This document shows, in pieces, positions 1-6,920 of a DNA stretch of 9,572 nucleotides. A program made the position numbers and the translations under genes. The stretch is taken from positions 1 to 9,572 of the forward strand of contig QHOR01000102.1 in assembly GCA_003219395.1 (NCBI GenBank), read 5' to 3'. Position 1 is the first letter of the stretch, and each line of letters opens with the position of its first letter. The notes beneath the pieces are model-generated. The model saw only the letters and a program-made list of their open reading frames with translations, searched no databases and had not been told where the DNA came from. Origin of the DNA: Verrucomicrobiota bacterium (GTDB lineage Bacteria > Verrucomicrobiota > Verrucomicrobiia > Chthoniobacterales > UBA10450).

Positions 1-36
1 CGCACCACCGCGCAATTTAGAATTTGAAACCTTCAT
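1..36 (-). CDS. Start of a gene cut by the window edge, GspK-like by position
   Basis: Only the first 12 codons are visible. They begin with ATG at 36-34 and encode MKVSNSKLRGGA. The start lies 2 nt beyond the TGA stop (41-39) of the GspJ-like reading frame, the tight spacing expected inside an operon. Type II secretion clusters commonly run gspG-H-I-J-K, and the three preceding genes look like H, I and J, so this is probably the GspK-like minor pseudopilin. The short basic leader ending in Gly-Gly-Ala would suit a prepilin-type N-terminus, but the hydrophobic segment that would prove it lies outside the window. The identity is inferred from gene order alone. Confidence 0.5.
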   Translation of the reverse strand, partial: MKVSNSKLRGGA

Positions 37-38
37 TT

Positions 39-634
39 TCAATACGGCGTCCGCTTCAGTGGAATGATTGCTTCCCATGGCACTGGTGAATCAGCGCGCC
101 CAATGGTCACTTTCACCAGCCATGGCAACTGGGACGAGTTTGACCATCGATCGATCCAACTGTTCAAGGTCGGATTGAAGTAACTGATCTGAAGACTGTT
201 CACGTTCTTGACTAATGGCACCCAGGTTTCCTCACGCTCGCCAATGTCAGAAGCGTCTTTCGGTTTTCGTAATAGGCCGAGATCGAGCCGATTACTCTTT
301 TCGTTTTCAGGTTGCAATCGCAGGGCCACGATGAACTCACCCGGCGCGTAGCGAGTGAGGAGCCCCGGACCGGAGCTGCAAATGTGGGACTTAAGCTTTG
401 CCACTGCAATGTGAGAAGATCGCGCAAGCCGTCATACTGCGAATCGCTGGCCGCGGTTTCGGATGACACGCGCAGCGCCGTCATGTTCGCTTGCACAAAA
501 CGAAAGATCGCGAGCGACATCACCCCGAGGATCGCCACCGCAAGCATGATTTCGAGCAAGGTGAATCCGCGACGGCGACAATTCTCCCATTCGCCGATTT
601 GTCGATTCGTCTTCTTACCCTGGACGATAAACAT
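39..634 (-). pseudogene. gspJ: GspJ-like minor pseudopilin, disrupted by a frameshift
   Basis: The N-terminal half reads from ATG at 634, with a 23-residue basic leader (RRRG) followed by the prepilin signature FTLLE and a hydrophobic helix (IMLAVAILGVMSLAIF). Cleavage would fall after Gly23, leaving Glu at +5. This frame runs through LLTLQWQSLSP and then continues only as an implausible arginine- and serine-rich tail to a stop at 212. From about 395 a second frame carries the sensible continuation: SSGPGLLTRYAPGEF, then NSLQISYFNP and WLVKVTIGR, ending at TGA 41-39. Joining the frames needs one extra base (or two fewer) between about 373 and 400 and gives roughly 198 residues, a normal GspJ length. 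GspJ is a minor pseudopilin at the tip of the type II secretion pseudopilus. GTG at 664 is an alternative start, but ATG 634 sits closer to the leader and follows an AGGTTAGG stretch. The stop of the upstream gene overlaps this start by about 20 nt. An assembly or sequencing indel is as likely as true decay. Confidence 0.7.
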
Positions 635-1073
635 AAAACCTAACCTGTTTTGATTGAGGAACACCGCCCTGGCGCCACTGAGCCATTAGGGTGACTAGGT
701 AGATTCCATCGACAACAGTGTTATCGGGTTCAGTCAGTTCAGCCGCAGTGGTTTTTTGGACGACCTTTATGCCTCCGTAATTGCTGTCGACCTTGAATTC
801 CTTAGAGTCATCGGGTACACCTCGCGCGGCCTGAATTTCTGCCATTCGATTCGATAAAATCTGTCGCACAACGCCTTCTTCCGCATTGATTGTGCTCGCG
901 ACCGCGTGTCCAAGCGCGATGACGCCGAGCGCGAAAATCGTGATACCGAGCAGAACCTCGTAAAGGGCAAAGCCGTTGAAGCGTTGAGTGGTTAAAGCGT
1001 TGAACGGGTTCGGTTCGGCCCGTTCTAACGGCGCAACGCCTAAACGCGGTAGGGAAAAATCATCGGACGGCAT
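615..1073 (-). CDS. gspI: GspI-like type II secretion minor pseudopilin
   Basis: This 152-residue protein has a prepilin cleavage site at Gly34/Phe35, followed by FALYE with Glu at +5 and a hydrophobic helix (VLLGITIFALGVIALGHAV). A short soluble domain follows, ending in QVRFYVYRPG. Size and architecture fit GspI, which joins GspJ and GspK in the tip complex of the type II secretion pseudopilus at the inner membrane and is processed by the prepilin peptidase. The ATG at 1073-1071 overlaps the end of the GspH-like gene by 14 nt, and the stop at 617-615 overlaps the next gene, so the genes are probably translationally coupled. No ATG, GTG or TTG lies in frame between 1071 and the cleavage site, so the leader is 34 residues long. 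Part of that leader is encoded by an 8-nt tandem repeat. The split between GspI and GspJ rests on gene order and size rather than on a search. Confidence 0.75.
   Translation of the reverse strand: MPSDDFSLPRLGVAPLERAEPNPFNALTTQRFNGFALYEVLLGITIFALGVIALGHAVASTINAEEGVVRQILSNRMAEIQAARGVPDDSKEFKVDSNYGGIKVVQKTTAAELTEPDNTVVDGIYLVTLMAQWRQGGVPQSKQVRFYVYRPG
975..1006. repeat. Four degenerate 8-nt tandem repeats inside the prepilin leader
   Basis: Plus-strand units are GTTGAAGC (975-982), GTTGAGTG (983-990), GTTAAAGC (991-998) and GTTGAACG (999-1006). All share GTT(G/A)A in the first five positions. On the coding (minus) strand the array encodes the segment FNALTTQRFN just before the predicted cleavage Gly34 of the GspI-like prepilin. 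A period of eight with four copies is unlikely in ordinary coding sequence. From memory, similar GTTGAACG-type short repeats occur between genes in Verrucomicrobiota; I could not check this. Confidence 0.75.
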
Positions 1074-1554
1074 AATTCGTAATCTCTGGCCGGCCGGTTA
1101 GCGGCGAGTAATTCGCCGTCCATGAACCGGCCGGACCTTGGAAGCGCACAATTGCCGGTTCGCAGGCCCCCGATGGCCAGAAAATCCATTCAGCAGGATA
1201 TTTGTCCATCAATGCTACCGGCAATGAGAGCCTTAGCGTGCTTCCCTTATTGGGACGAAACTCAGCTGTGGCTTTAACTTCCTCGTTCTCCGCAAAACCT
1301 TCGGGCCGTACCACGACGTTGTTTTTGCCCCAAACAATCAAGTAAGGACGACGCTCGGTGACGCTTCGCTCCTGCGCCTGGCGCACAAGATTGTTAAACT
1401 CATCCAGCGATTGCTTCAGCCGTCTGTTGGCGATTACGCCGGTGAAGCTGGGCACGGCCAGCATAAGGAGTAACAGCAATATGAAGATCGAGAGAGCAAT
1501 CTCGATCAAGGTAAAACCACGCGCTCGTTCCACCGCGGAAATTACTCGTTTCAC
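1060..1554 (-). CDS. gspH: GspH/FimT-like pseudopilin
   Basis: This 164-residue protein has a short basic leader (ERARG, residues 9-13), cleavage before Phe14, and FTLIE with Glu at +5. A very hydrophobic helix follows (ALSIFILLLLLMLAVP, about 20-35). The next segment, with RRLKQSLDEFNNLVRQAQERS, matches the amphipathic helix of the GspH/FimT domain, and the C-terminal part ends in a SPLTGRPE turn resembling the domain's usual end. GspH-type pseudopilins sit near the top of the type II secretion pseudopilus. The start is GTG at 1554-1552. An in-frame TGA lies three codons upstream, so no longer start exists, and no strong Shine-Dalgarno is visible. It overlaps the GspI-like gene by 14 nt and follows the methyltransferase stop by 83 nt. 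A type IV pilus FimT role cannot be excluded, but the following GspI and GspJ-like genes favour type II secretion. Confidence 0.78.
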   Translation of the reverse strand: MKRVISAVERARGFTLIEIALSIFILLLLLMLAVPSFTGVIANRRLKQSLDEFNNLVRQAQERSVTERRPYLIVWGKNNVVVRPEGFAENEEVKATAEFRPNKGSTLRLSLPVALMDKYPAEWIFWPSGACEPAIVRFQGPAGSWTANYSPLTGRPEITNYAVR

Positions 1555-1637
1555 AGCAAATCACAATAGCGCACGGGAGGGCTGTCGGTTGGCCATGGGC
1601 ATACGAGCCATTGGGCCCACACGCCGGAATCAATTAT

Positions 1638-2468
1638 TCACAGACCAGGCGCGTAGCCGTGAACTGCGGTAAACGCGATTGTCTGGGTCCACCAAGCGGG
1701 ATCGGCGCAATACCCGAGTACGCTGTCAATCAGACCGTTATTAAGCTTGTCAGAACTCGTCAAGTCCTGGCGAAGTTCTGTAATCGTCTCTGTCCAGTAA
1801 TTCGCCCACGAACTCGTCCCATTGTAGATTGCAGTCTCTGCGGTGCCGCCGATTTTCTCGACACCCAGGGCGTGCAATCGCGGCGCCAGAGTGCGACCAA
1901 TTTGATAATCGATTCCCCGGTCGCGTGACCATGCGAGCCAGCCACTCCAGAACGCACGCACTTCCGGTGGCTCAGCGATTGTGACCGGAAGGAAATCCGG
2001 TTCAATCAAAAGAATGGCACCTCCAGGCCGCAAGCTTGCAATCAGATTTCCGATTGCTCTCTCGGCATTCGCAACGTGGTGAAGCACCGCGCGAGCAGTC
2101 ACGAGATCGAAGCTGCCGGACTCCACCGGCCCGGCCATGATATCGGCCTTCCGAAATTCCAAATTTGGCAAATGCACGTCGACGAGCGAAAGATCGAGAT
2201 CGACGGCTACGGCTCGTCCATCTGGAGCCACTTGTTCGGCAAGCCACGCAGAAATTGAGCCGTTGCCGCAGCCGACTTCCAGCGTTCTTCCACCTGATTT
2301 AACGACAGCGAGCGACTGAAGATATCGACGATGCGTCGGATCGAGTAATTCCGACATCAGTGCGAGGCGCTTCCCTTCGCCTTTCAGATGATGACCCAGA
2401 ACATATTCTGCCATGCGCGTCACCGTACTTTGGCGACGCTTCAACAGCAAACCATTGGCTACACCCAT
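1638..2468 (-). CDS. Class I SAM-dependent methyltransferase
   Basis: The 276-residue product carries the Rossmann-type methyltransferase signature. Motif I is LEVGCGNG (about 63-70), the acidic residue ending strand 2 lies in VAVDLD (about 88-93), an ADI segment follows, then FDLVTARAVLHHV (about 120-132) and LRPGGAILLIEPDF (about 146-159). It would transfer a methyl group from S-adenosylmethionine; the substrate cannot be read from the sequence. The C-terminal third (FWSGWLAWSRDRGIDYQIG onwards) is a substrate-binding extension like that of small-molecule methyltransferases. ATG 2468 is chosen. TTG 2480 would add four residues, and ATG 2414 (MAEYVLGHH) is a plausible shorter start; none has a clear ribosome site. 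The gene is divergent from the FTR1 gene and lies 83 nt before the pseudopilin cluster on the same strand, so it may be the first gene of that transcript, although its function does not obviously belong there. Confidence 0.82.
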   Translation of the reverse strand: MGVANGLLLKRRQSTVTRMAEYVLGHHLKGEGKRLALMSELLDPTHRRYLQSLAVVKSGGRTLEVGCGNGSISAWLAEQVAPDGRAVAVDLDLSLVDVHLPNLEFRKADIMAGPVESGSFDLVTARAVLHHVANAERAIGNLIASLRPGGAILLIEPDFLPVTIAEPPEVRAFWSGWLAWSRDRGIDYQIGRTLAPRLHALGVEKIGGTAETAIYNGTSSWANYWTETITELRQDLTSSDKLNNGLIDSVLGYCADPAWWTQTIAFTAVHGYAPGL

Positions 2469-2505
2469 CCCGTGCTGCAATCAGCCGCTAAAAAAAAGCA
2501 ATCAA

Positions 2506-2535
2506 TCGGCAGCAGGCGTATTGGTATGTGATAAA
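2506..2535 (+). promoter_or_regulatory. Weak sigma70-like promoter candidate for the FTR1 gene
   Basis: The roughly 80-bp divergent intergenic region holds an A-tract (2490-2497) and then TCGGCA (2506-2511, four of six matches to TTGACA). After 18 nt comes an extended -10-like TGTGATAAA, with the hexamer GATAAA at 2530-2535. It lies only 12 nt before ATG 2548, so the transcript would be almost leaderless. On the other strand TTGACT (2547-2542) could be a -35 box for the methyltransferase, but no good -10 follows at normal spacing. Support is by eye only. Confidence 0.2.
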
Positions 2536-2547
2536 GTTTGAAGTCAA

Positions 2548-3546
2548 ATGAACCCTGCTTTGCGCATCGGCATCGTCGTAGCTGCGCTTTGCGTGGCGGC
2601 GATGCTTGTGTGGCAGGGAGTTAGCGCCCACGGAGCGCCTGATCCAACGCGGCCCGACACCAGCCCAACGGTGGCATTTTTGGACATCGGCATTCTTGTC
2701 TTTCGCGAGGGCTTGGAATGCATTCTTGTTCTGGCAGCGATTACAGCCAGCATGACAGGGCCCAAACGCGCCCACCGCCGGCCAGTCGCCATGGGCGCGG
2801 CCTTTGCTTTTATCGCCACTTTGATCACGTGGTTAATCGCGGTGCGGATCGTCGGCTCGTTCAGCGACAACATGTCGGCACTCGATTTGCAAGCTGCTAC
2901 CGGCCTGCTGGCAATCATCGTGTTGCTTGTCATCATGAATTGGTTCTTTCACAAAATTTATTGGGGAGGCTGGATACGCGCCCACAATCGCCGGCGCAAG
3001 GCATTACTCGAGAATGCGCGCACTGCCGAAATCTCCCAGGGGCGTCTCTGGTTTGGCTTGATCCTTCTTGGATTCACCTCCCTGTATCGCGAAGGATTTG
3101 AAGTGGTGCTTTTCTTGCAAAGCTATCATCTGCGACTCGGCGGCGCCGTGGTCCTGAAAGGCGCGCTCTTGGGCATTGTTCTGACCGGAATGGTGGCCGT
3201 GTTAACGTTTGTTCTTCAGCAGCGCCTACCTTACCGCAAGATGCTGATCACCACCGGCATTCTCCTCGGAGTCGTGTTGCTGGTGATGGTCGGGGAACAA
3301 GCGCAGGAAATGCAATTGGCCCATTGGATTTCCACGACTGAAATCACCTCGCTTCAAAACTATATGCCGTCCTGGATGGGACTCTGGTTCGCCGTGTTCC
3401 CAACGGTTGAGACTCTCGTTGCTCAGTTTATTGCGGCCGTTTTGGTAATTGGCTCATATTATGGCGCGCGGCATTTTGGCGGCGGCGAACCAGGCGAAAG
3501 CGCGTTGGAAACTCCCGCCGCCAGAGTCGCAGCGATCAACGCGTAA
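2548..3546 (+). CDS. FTR1-family iron permease
   Basis: This 332-residue membrane protein carries both FTR1 hallmark motifs: REGLE at 53-57 (within VFREGLECILVL) and REGFE at 181-185 (within LYREGFEVVLFLQ). Their glutamates are known in FTR1/EfeU proteins to be needed for iron transport. About seven core hydrophobic helices are visible (roughly 43-68, 81-103, 115-135, 165-190, 199-222, 232-252, 280-305), and GEQAQEMQ (249-256) resembles the conserved segment of helix 6 in this family. It would import iron across the inner membrane. An extra hydrophobic N-terminal stretch (about 8-24) followed by AHGAP precedes the first REGLE helix by about 20 residues; it may be a signal peptide or an additional helix, and E. 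coli EfeU lacks it. No EfeO, EfeB, ferroxidase or cupredoxin gene is adjacent. The ATG follows GTTTGAAGTCAA, which has no strong ribosome site. The tail after 308 is hydrophilic. Confidence 0.9.
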   Translation: MNPALRIGIVVAALCVAAMLVWQGVSAHGAPDPTRPDTSPTVAFLDIGILVFREGLECILVLAAITASMTGPKRAHRRPVAMGAAFAFIATLITWLIAVRIVGSFSDNMSALDLQAATGLLAIIVLLVIMNWFFHKIYWGGWIRAHNRRRKALLENARTAEISQGRLWFGLILLGFTSLYREGFEVVLFLQSYHLRLGGAVVLKGALLGIVLTGMVAVLTFVLQQRLPYRKMLITTGILLGVVLLVMVGEQAQEMQLAHWISTTEITSLQNYMPSWMGLWFAVFPTVETLVAQFIAAVLVIGSYYGARHFGGGEPGESALETPAARVAAINA

Positions 3547-3636
3547 CAGGTTCCGCAGGAGCGTTGCCCCAAGAATCAGTGCCGGGCGCTTCGCGCGTGC
3601 AATTCCAGTTGAATGAAGTCGCAGACTTTCCACCTT

Positions 3637-3642
3637 AGGCGG
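3637..3642 (+). promoter_or_regulatory. Shine-Dalgarno-like AGGCGG favouring the ATG 3649 start
   Basis: AGGCGG lies directly before ATG 3643 and 6 nt before ATG 3649. Only the latter has usable spacing, and it gives a compact 27-residue signal peptide. ATG 3613 has no purine-rich tract upstream. Confidence 0.4.
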
Positions 3643-3648
3643 ATGATC

Positions 3649-6600
3649 ATGCCTGGTTCGCGCTTTCTTCGGCTGGTTCAAACCGTTTTCGCAATTTCTC
3701 TACTCTTCTTTTCGTCTTTTGTTCAAGCCGCGCCATCCGCTACTCCTGTTCCACCTGGGAGCATTGATGAAAAATTGTTCAGCGGAATGCAGTGGCGACA
3801 GATTGGACCATTTCGCGGCGGCCGCGCTTTAACGGTTGAAGGCGTGCCGGGCGAACCGGACACTTATTACTTTGGCACCGTTGCCGGAGGAATTTGGAAA
3901 ACGATTGATGGCGGCGCGAACTGGACCCCACTCTTCGATAAGCAACCGATTTCATCAATCGGCGCGATTGCAATTGCGCCATCAGATCACAACGTCATTT
4001 ATGCAGGGACTGGCGAAGCAGCGATACGCGGCAATACGACCTATGGCACCGGAGTTTTCAAATCCATCGATGCCGGCAACAGGTGGCAAAATGTCGGGTT
4101 AAAAGATAGCCGCCAAATCGGCGCACTGATCGTCGATCCCAGAGATGAGAACGTCGTTCTGGTAGCGGCTTTTGGTCACGCATTCGGTCCAAACGCTGAG
4201 CGGGGAATATTCCGCACTGCCGACGGTGGAAAAACGTGGGCCAAGCTTTTGTCCAAAGACGAAAACACTGGCGGCATCGATGTGGTTTTTGATCCGCACA
4301 ATCCGAACATTGTTTTCGCTTCATTGTGGCAAGCTCGGCGCCAGCCGTGGTTTTTTTCCAGCGGCGGTCCAGGGAGTGGGCTCTACCGATCTGAAGATAA
4401 TGGCGTTACTTGGAAACGCCTCGAGGGGAATGGCCTGCCCGAAGGGATCCTCGGCAAGATCGGTATCGCTGTTTCCGGTGCCGATTCGAACCGGATCTAT
4501 GCAATTATCGAAGCGAAAGAAGGCGGCCTTTATCGTTCCGATGATGCCGGACAACATTGGACCCGTGTAAATGAAGACGGCCGATTTCGCCAGCGTGCCT
4601 GGTATTTTAGCAAAGTTTACGCTGACCCGAAATCCGCTGATACGGTTTATCTCTTAAATACCGGATTGTTTCGTTCGGTTGATGGTGGGAAAAGTTTTAA
4701 CTTGCTGCCAGCGCGTCACGGCGATCACCATGGGCTTTGGATCGACCCGCAAAATCCTAACCGTATCGCGAACGCCAATGACGGTGGCGCGAGTATCTCG
4801 CTTGATGGTGGAAAATCCTGGACGACTCAAAATAACCAGCCAACCGCGCAGTTTTACCACGTTTCCGTGGACAACGCTTTCCCGTACCACATTTACGGCG
4901 CGCAACAGGATAATTCGAGCATTGGCATTGCAAGCCGGACAGATTGGGGTGCGATTGGGCCTGCAAATTGGTTCGAGGTCAGTAGCGCCGAGGCCGGCTT
5001 TGTTCTACCCGATCCGCGCGATTGGCATGTCATTTATTCAAATAACGAAAACTCCATCTATCGTTACAACAAGACGAAGGAAGAAACGCAGGACGTCAGC
5101 GTCTTGCCTCTGGACAATTCTGGTCATGGCGCGGCCGATGTTATTCATCGTTTTCAATGGGTAACGCCACTCACGCTTTCCCCACATGACCCCGACGTTC
5201 TGTACACTGGAGCGGAGTGCATTTTTAAATCGACCGATCACGGACAAAGCTGGGCGCAGATCAGCGGTGATCTAACGCGCAACGATAAGTCGAAACAACA
5301 GCCAAGCGGTGGCCCGCTGACTAACGACATCACTTCGGTTGAATATTACGATACGGTGTTTGCTCTCGCTGAATCGCCGCTGAAAAAAGGAACCCTGTGG
5401 GCGGGCACCGATGATGGACTCGTGCATGTCACGACGGATGACGGACAGCATTGGTCGAACGTCACGCCAAAGATGCCTGAGTGGAGCACAGTCAGCTTGA
5501 TCGACCCGTCTCCCCACGATGCCAGCACGGCATATGTTGCGGTGGATCGGCATAAACTAGACGATTTCAAACCGTACATTTTCAAAACAACAGACCTGGG
5601 AAAGAGCTGGAGCGCAGTTGTGTCCGGAATTCCCGACAGTGCGTACGTCCATGCGGTACGCGAAGATCCTAAAAAACGCGGATTGCTCTACGCGGGCACA
5701 GAACTCGGAGTTTTCGTTTCATTTGATGACGGCGCGCACTGGCAGCCTCTTCAGTTGAACCTGCCCGTGTCACCGATTCACGATTTGATTGTGAAGGATG
5801 ACGATCTGATCGTGGCGACTCATGGCCGTTCATTCTGGGTATTGGACGACATCACGCCATTGCGCCAGTTGAGCGGGCAATCTGCGCAAGCGGATGTGAT
5901 TCTTTATCAGCCGCAAAACGCACTGCGTTTGCATTATCCGGAGGAATTCGACAAGCGCCAGCCGGTCGGCGATAATCCGCCGTCTGGCGCCATTGTTAAT
6001 TATTATTTCAAAACCGCGCCAAAAGAGGAAGTCTCTCTCGACATTCTGGATGCTTCGGGCAAACTCGTCAGGCATCTTTCCAGCAAAGAGAAAAAAGAAG
6101 CTGAACAGCCCCCTGAGTGGCCAGATCGCGTCGAGCGGCCAAAAACAATTCCCGCAAATCAAGGGATGAACCGTTTCGCGTGGGACCTGCGCTACGAGGA
6201 CCCCATTCAAATTCCCGGTGCCTTTTACTCCGGGGTAGGACCAAGAGGCCCTCTCGCACCCCCGGGTGACTATCAAGTGAAGCTAACTATCGGCGGCAGG
6301 TCGCAAACTGCGCCGTTACATCTGGCGATCGACCCGAGAACCAAAGGGGCAGAGGGCGCTGTGCAAAAGCAATTTGCTTTGGCTACACAGGTGAATGAGT
6401 CCATGTCGCGATTGCATCAGGCCGTAAACGAAATTCGCGATCTGCGGTCGCAAATTCAGACGTTGCACAAACGTTTCGGCGACGATCCCAGATTAAAGGC
6501 GGCTTTCGCGGCAGGGGAAGATTTGGATCACAAAATGTCCGACATCGAACAGAAACTGATGCAGGTAAATATGAAAGGCTCGGAAGGAAACCTCGCCTTT

Positions 6601-6831
6601 CCCGATATGTTAAACGAACGTTTTGAAACGTTCAGTCACACAATCGAATCTGCTGATAAAGAGCCGACCCAGGGACAGCTGAATGTCTTCCAAATGTTGA
6701 GCACCCAATTGGAAGAGCAATTAAAGAAATGGGCCGGGCTAAAAACCGAAGCTGTGCCGAAGGTGAGCGAGCTGATCAAGCAAGCTAGCTTACCTGCGCT
6801 GATTCTTAGCCAACCAAAGAAAGGTGAATAG
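3649..6831 (+). CDS. Exported multi-Asp-box (BNR/sortilin-like) beta-propeller protein
   Basis: The start chosen is ATG 3649, preceded 6 nt upstream by AGGCGG. ATG 3613 and ATG 3643 are in frame and would add 12 or 2 residues. From 3649 the product is 1060 residues. Residues 1-27 form a classic signal peptide (SRFLR, a hydrophobic core, VQA then A), so it is exported. Eleven Asp-box motifs of the S/T-x-D-x-G-x-x-W/F type are seen: TIDGGANW (85), SIDAGNRW (139), TADGGKTW (190), SEDNGVTW (248), SDDAGQHW (297), SVDGGKSF (343), SLDGGKSW (384), STDHGQSW (528), TTDDGQHW (595), TTDLGKSW (647) and SFDDGAHW (691). These mark beta-propeller blades of the kind found in sialidases, VPS10/sortilin domains and YCF48-like proteins. 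A beta-rich, Ig-like region follows (about 758-898, with GMNRFAWDLRY and APPGDYQVKL), then a helical, probably coiled-coil tail (about 903-1050). The family is common in Acidobacteriota and similar groups and is often labelled glycosyl hydrolase, but no sialidase catalytic set can be identified, so the enzymatic role is unknown. It begins about 100 nt after the FTR1 stop, with no terminator between. Confidence 0.85.
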   Translation: MPGSRFLRLVQTVFAISLLFFSSFVQAAPSATPVPPGSIDEKLFSGMQWRQIGPFRGGRALTVEGVPGEPDTYYFGTVAGGIWKTIDGGANWTPLFDKQPISSIGAIAIAPSDHNVIYAGTGEAAIRGNTTYGTGVFKSIDAGNRWQNVGLKDSRQIGALIVDPRDENVVLVAAFGHAFGPNAERGIFRTADGGKTWAKLLSKDENTGGIDVVFDPHNPNIVFASLWQARRQPWFFSSGGPGSGLYRSEDNGVTWKRLEGNGLPEGILGKIGIAVSGADSNRIYAIIEAKEGGLYRSDDAGQHWTRVNEDGRFRQRAWYFSKVYADPKSADTVYLLNTGLFRSVDGGKSFNLLPARHGDHHGLWIDPQNPNRIANANDGGASISLDGGKSWTTQNNQPTAQFYHVSVDNAFPYHIYGAQQDNSSIGIASRTDWGAIGPANWFEVSSAEAGFVLPDPRDWHVIYSNNENSIYRYNKTKEETQDVSVLPLDNSGHGAADVIHRFQWVTPLTLSPHDPDVLYTGAECIFKSTDHGQSWAQISGDLTRNDKSKQQPSGGPLTNDITSVEYYDTVFALAESPLKKGTLWAGTDDGLVHVTTDDGQHWSNVTPKMPEWSTVSLIDPSPHDASTAYVAVDRHKLDDFKPYIFKTTDLGKSWSAVVSGIPDSAYVHAVREDPKKRGLLYAGTELGVFVSFDDGAHWQPLQLNLPVSPIHDLIVKDDDLIVATHGRSFWVLDDITPLRQLSGQSAQADVILYQPQNALRLHYPEEFDKRQPVGDNPPSGAIVNYYFKTAPKEEVSLDILDASGKLVRHLSSKEKKEAEQPPEWPDRVERPKTIPANQGMNRFAWDLRYEDPIQIPGAFYSGVGPRGPLAPPGDYQVKLTIGGRSQTAPLHLAIDPRTKGAEGAVQKQFALATQVNESMSRLHQAVNEIRDLRSQIQTLHKRFGDDPRLKAAFAAGEDLDHKMSDIEQKLMQVNMKGSEGNLAFPDMLNERFETFSHTIESADKEPTQGQLNVFQMLSTQLEEQLKKWAGLKTEAVPKVSELIKQASLPALILSQPKKGE

Positions 6832-6920
6832 CGAATGGAGCGGGGAGCTTCCGCGACGCCCTGGGGAGTCACAGGAGTTCTCCCTCTTTCTCTAGGCCTC
6901 GCACTGCATTGCGCTCCCGA

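Noticed and set aside
312..653. 113-codon plus-strand frame opposite the GspJ-like gene
   Set aside because: It is antisense to the prepilin helix and its translation is rich in arginine, serine and cysteine with no family features.
3587..3600. GCGC-TTC-GCGC hairpin-like sequence between the FTR1 gene and the Asp-box gene
   Set aside because: Short stem with no T-run after it; common by chance in GC-rich sequence.
4679..5164. 161-codon plus-strand frame inside the Asp-box gene
   Set aside because: It lies wholly within the large gene in another frame, and its basic, low-complexity composition is typical of a shadow frame.
6864..6884. GGGAG/CTCCC inverted repeat after the Asp-box gene, followed by a pyrimidine-rich stretch
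   Set aside because: The stem is only 5 bp with an 11-nt loop and the tract TCTTTCT is broken by cytosines, so it is too weak to call as a terminator.
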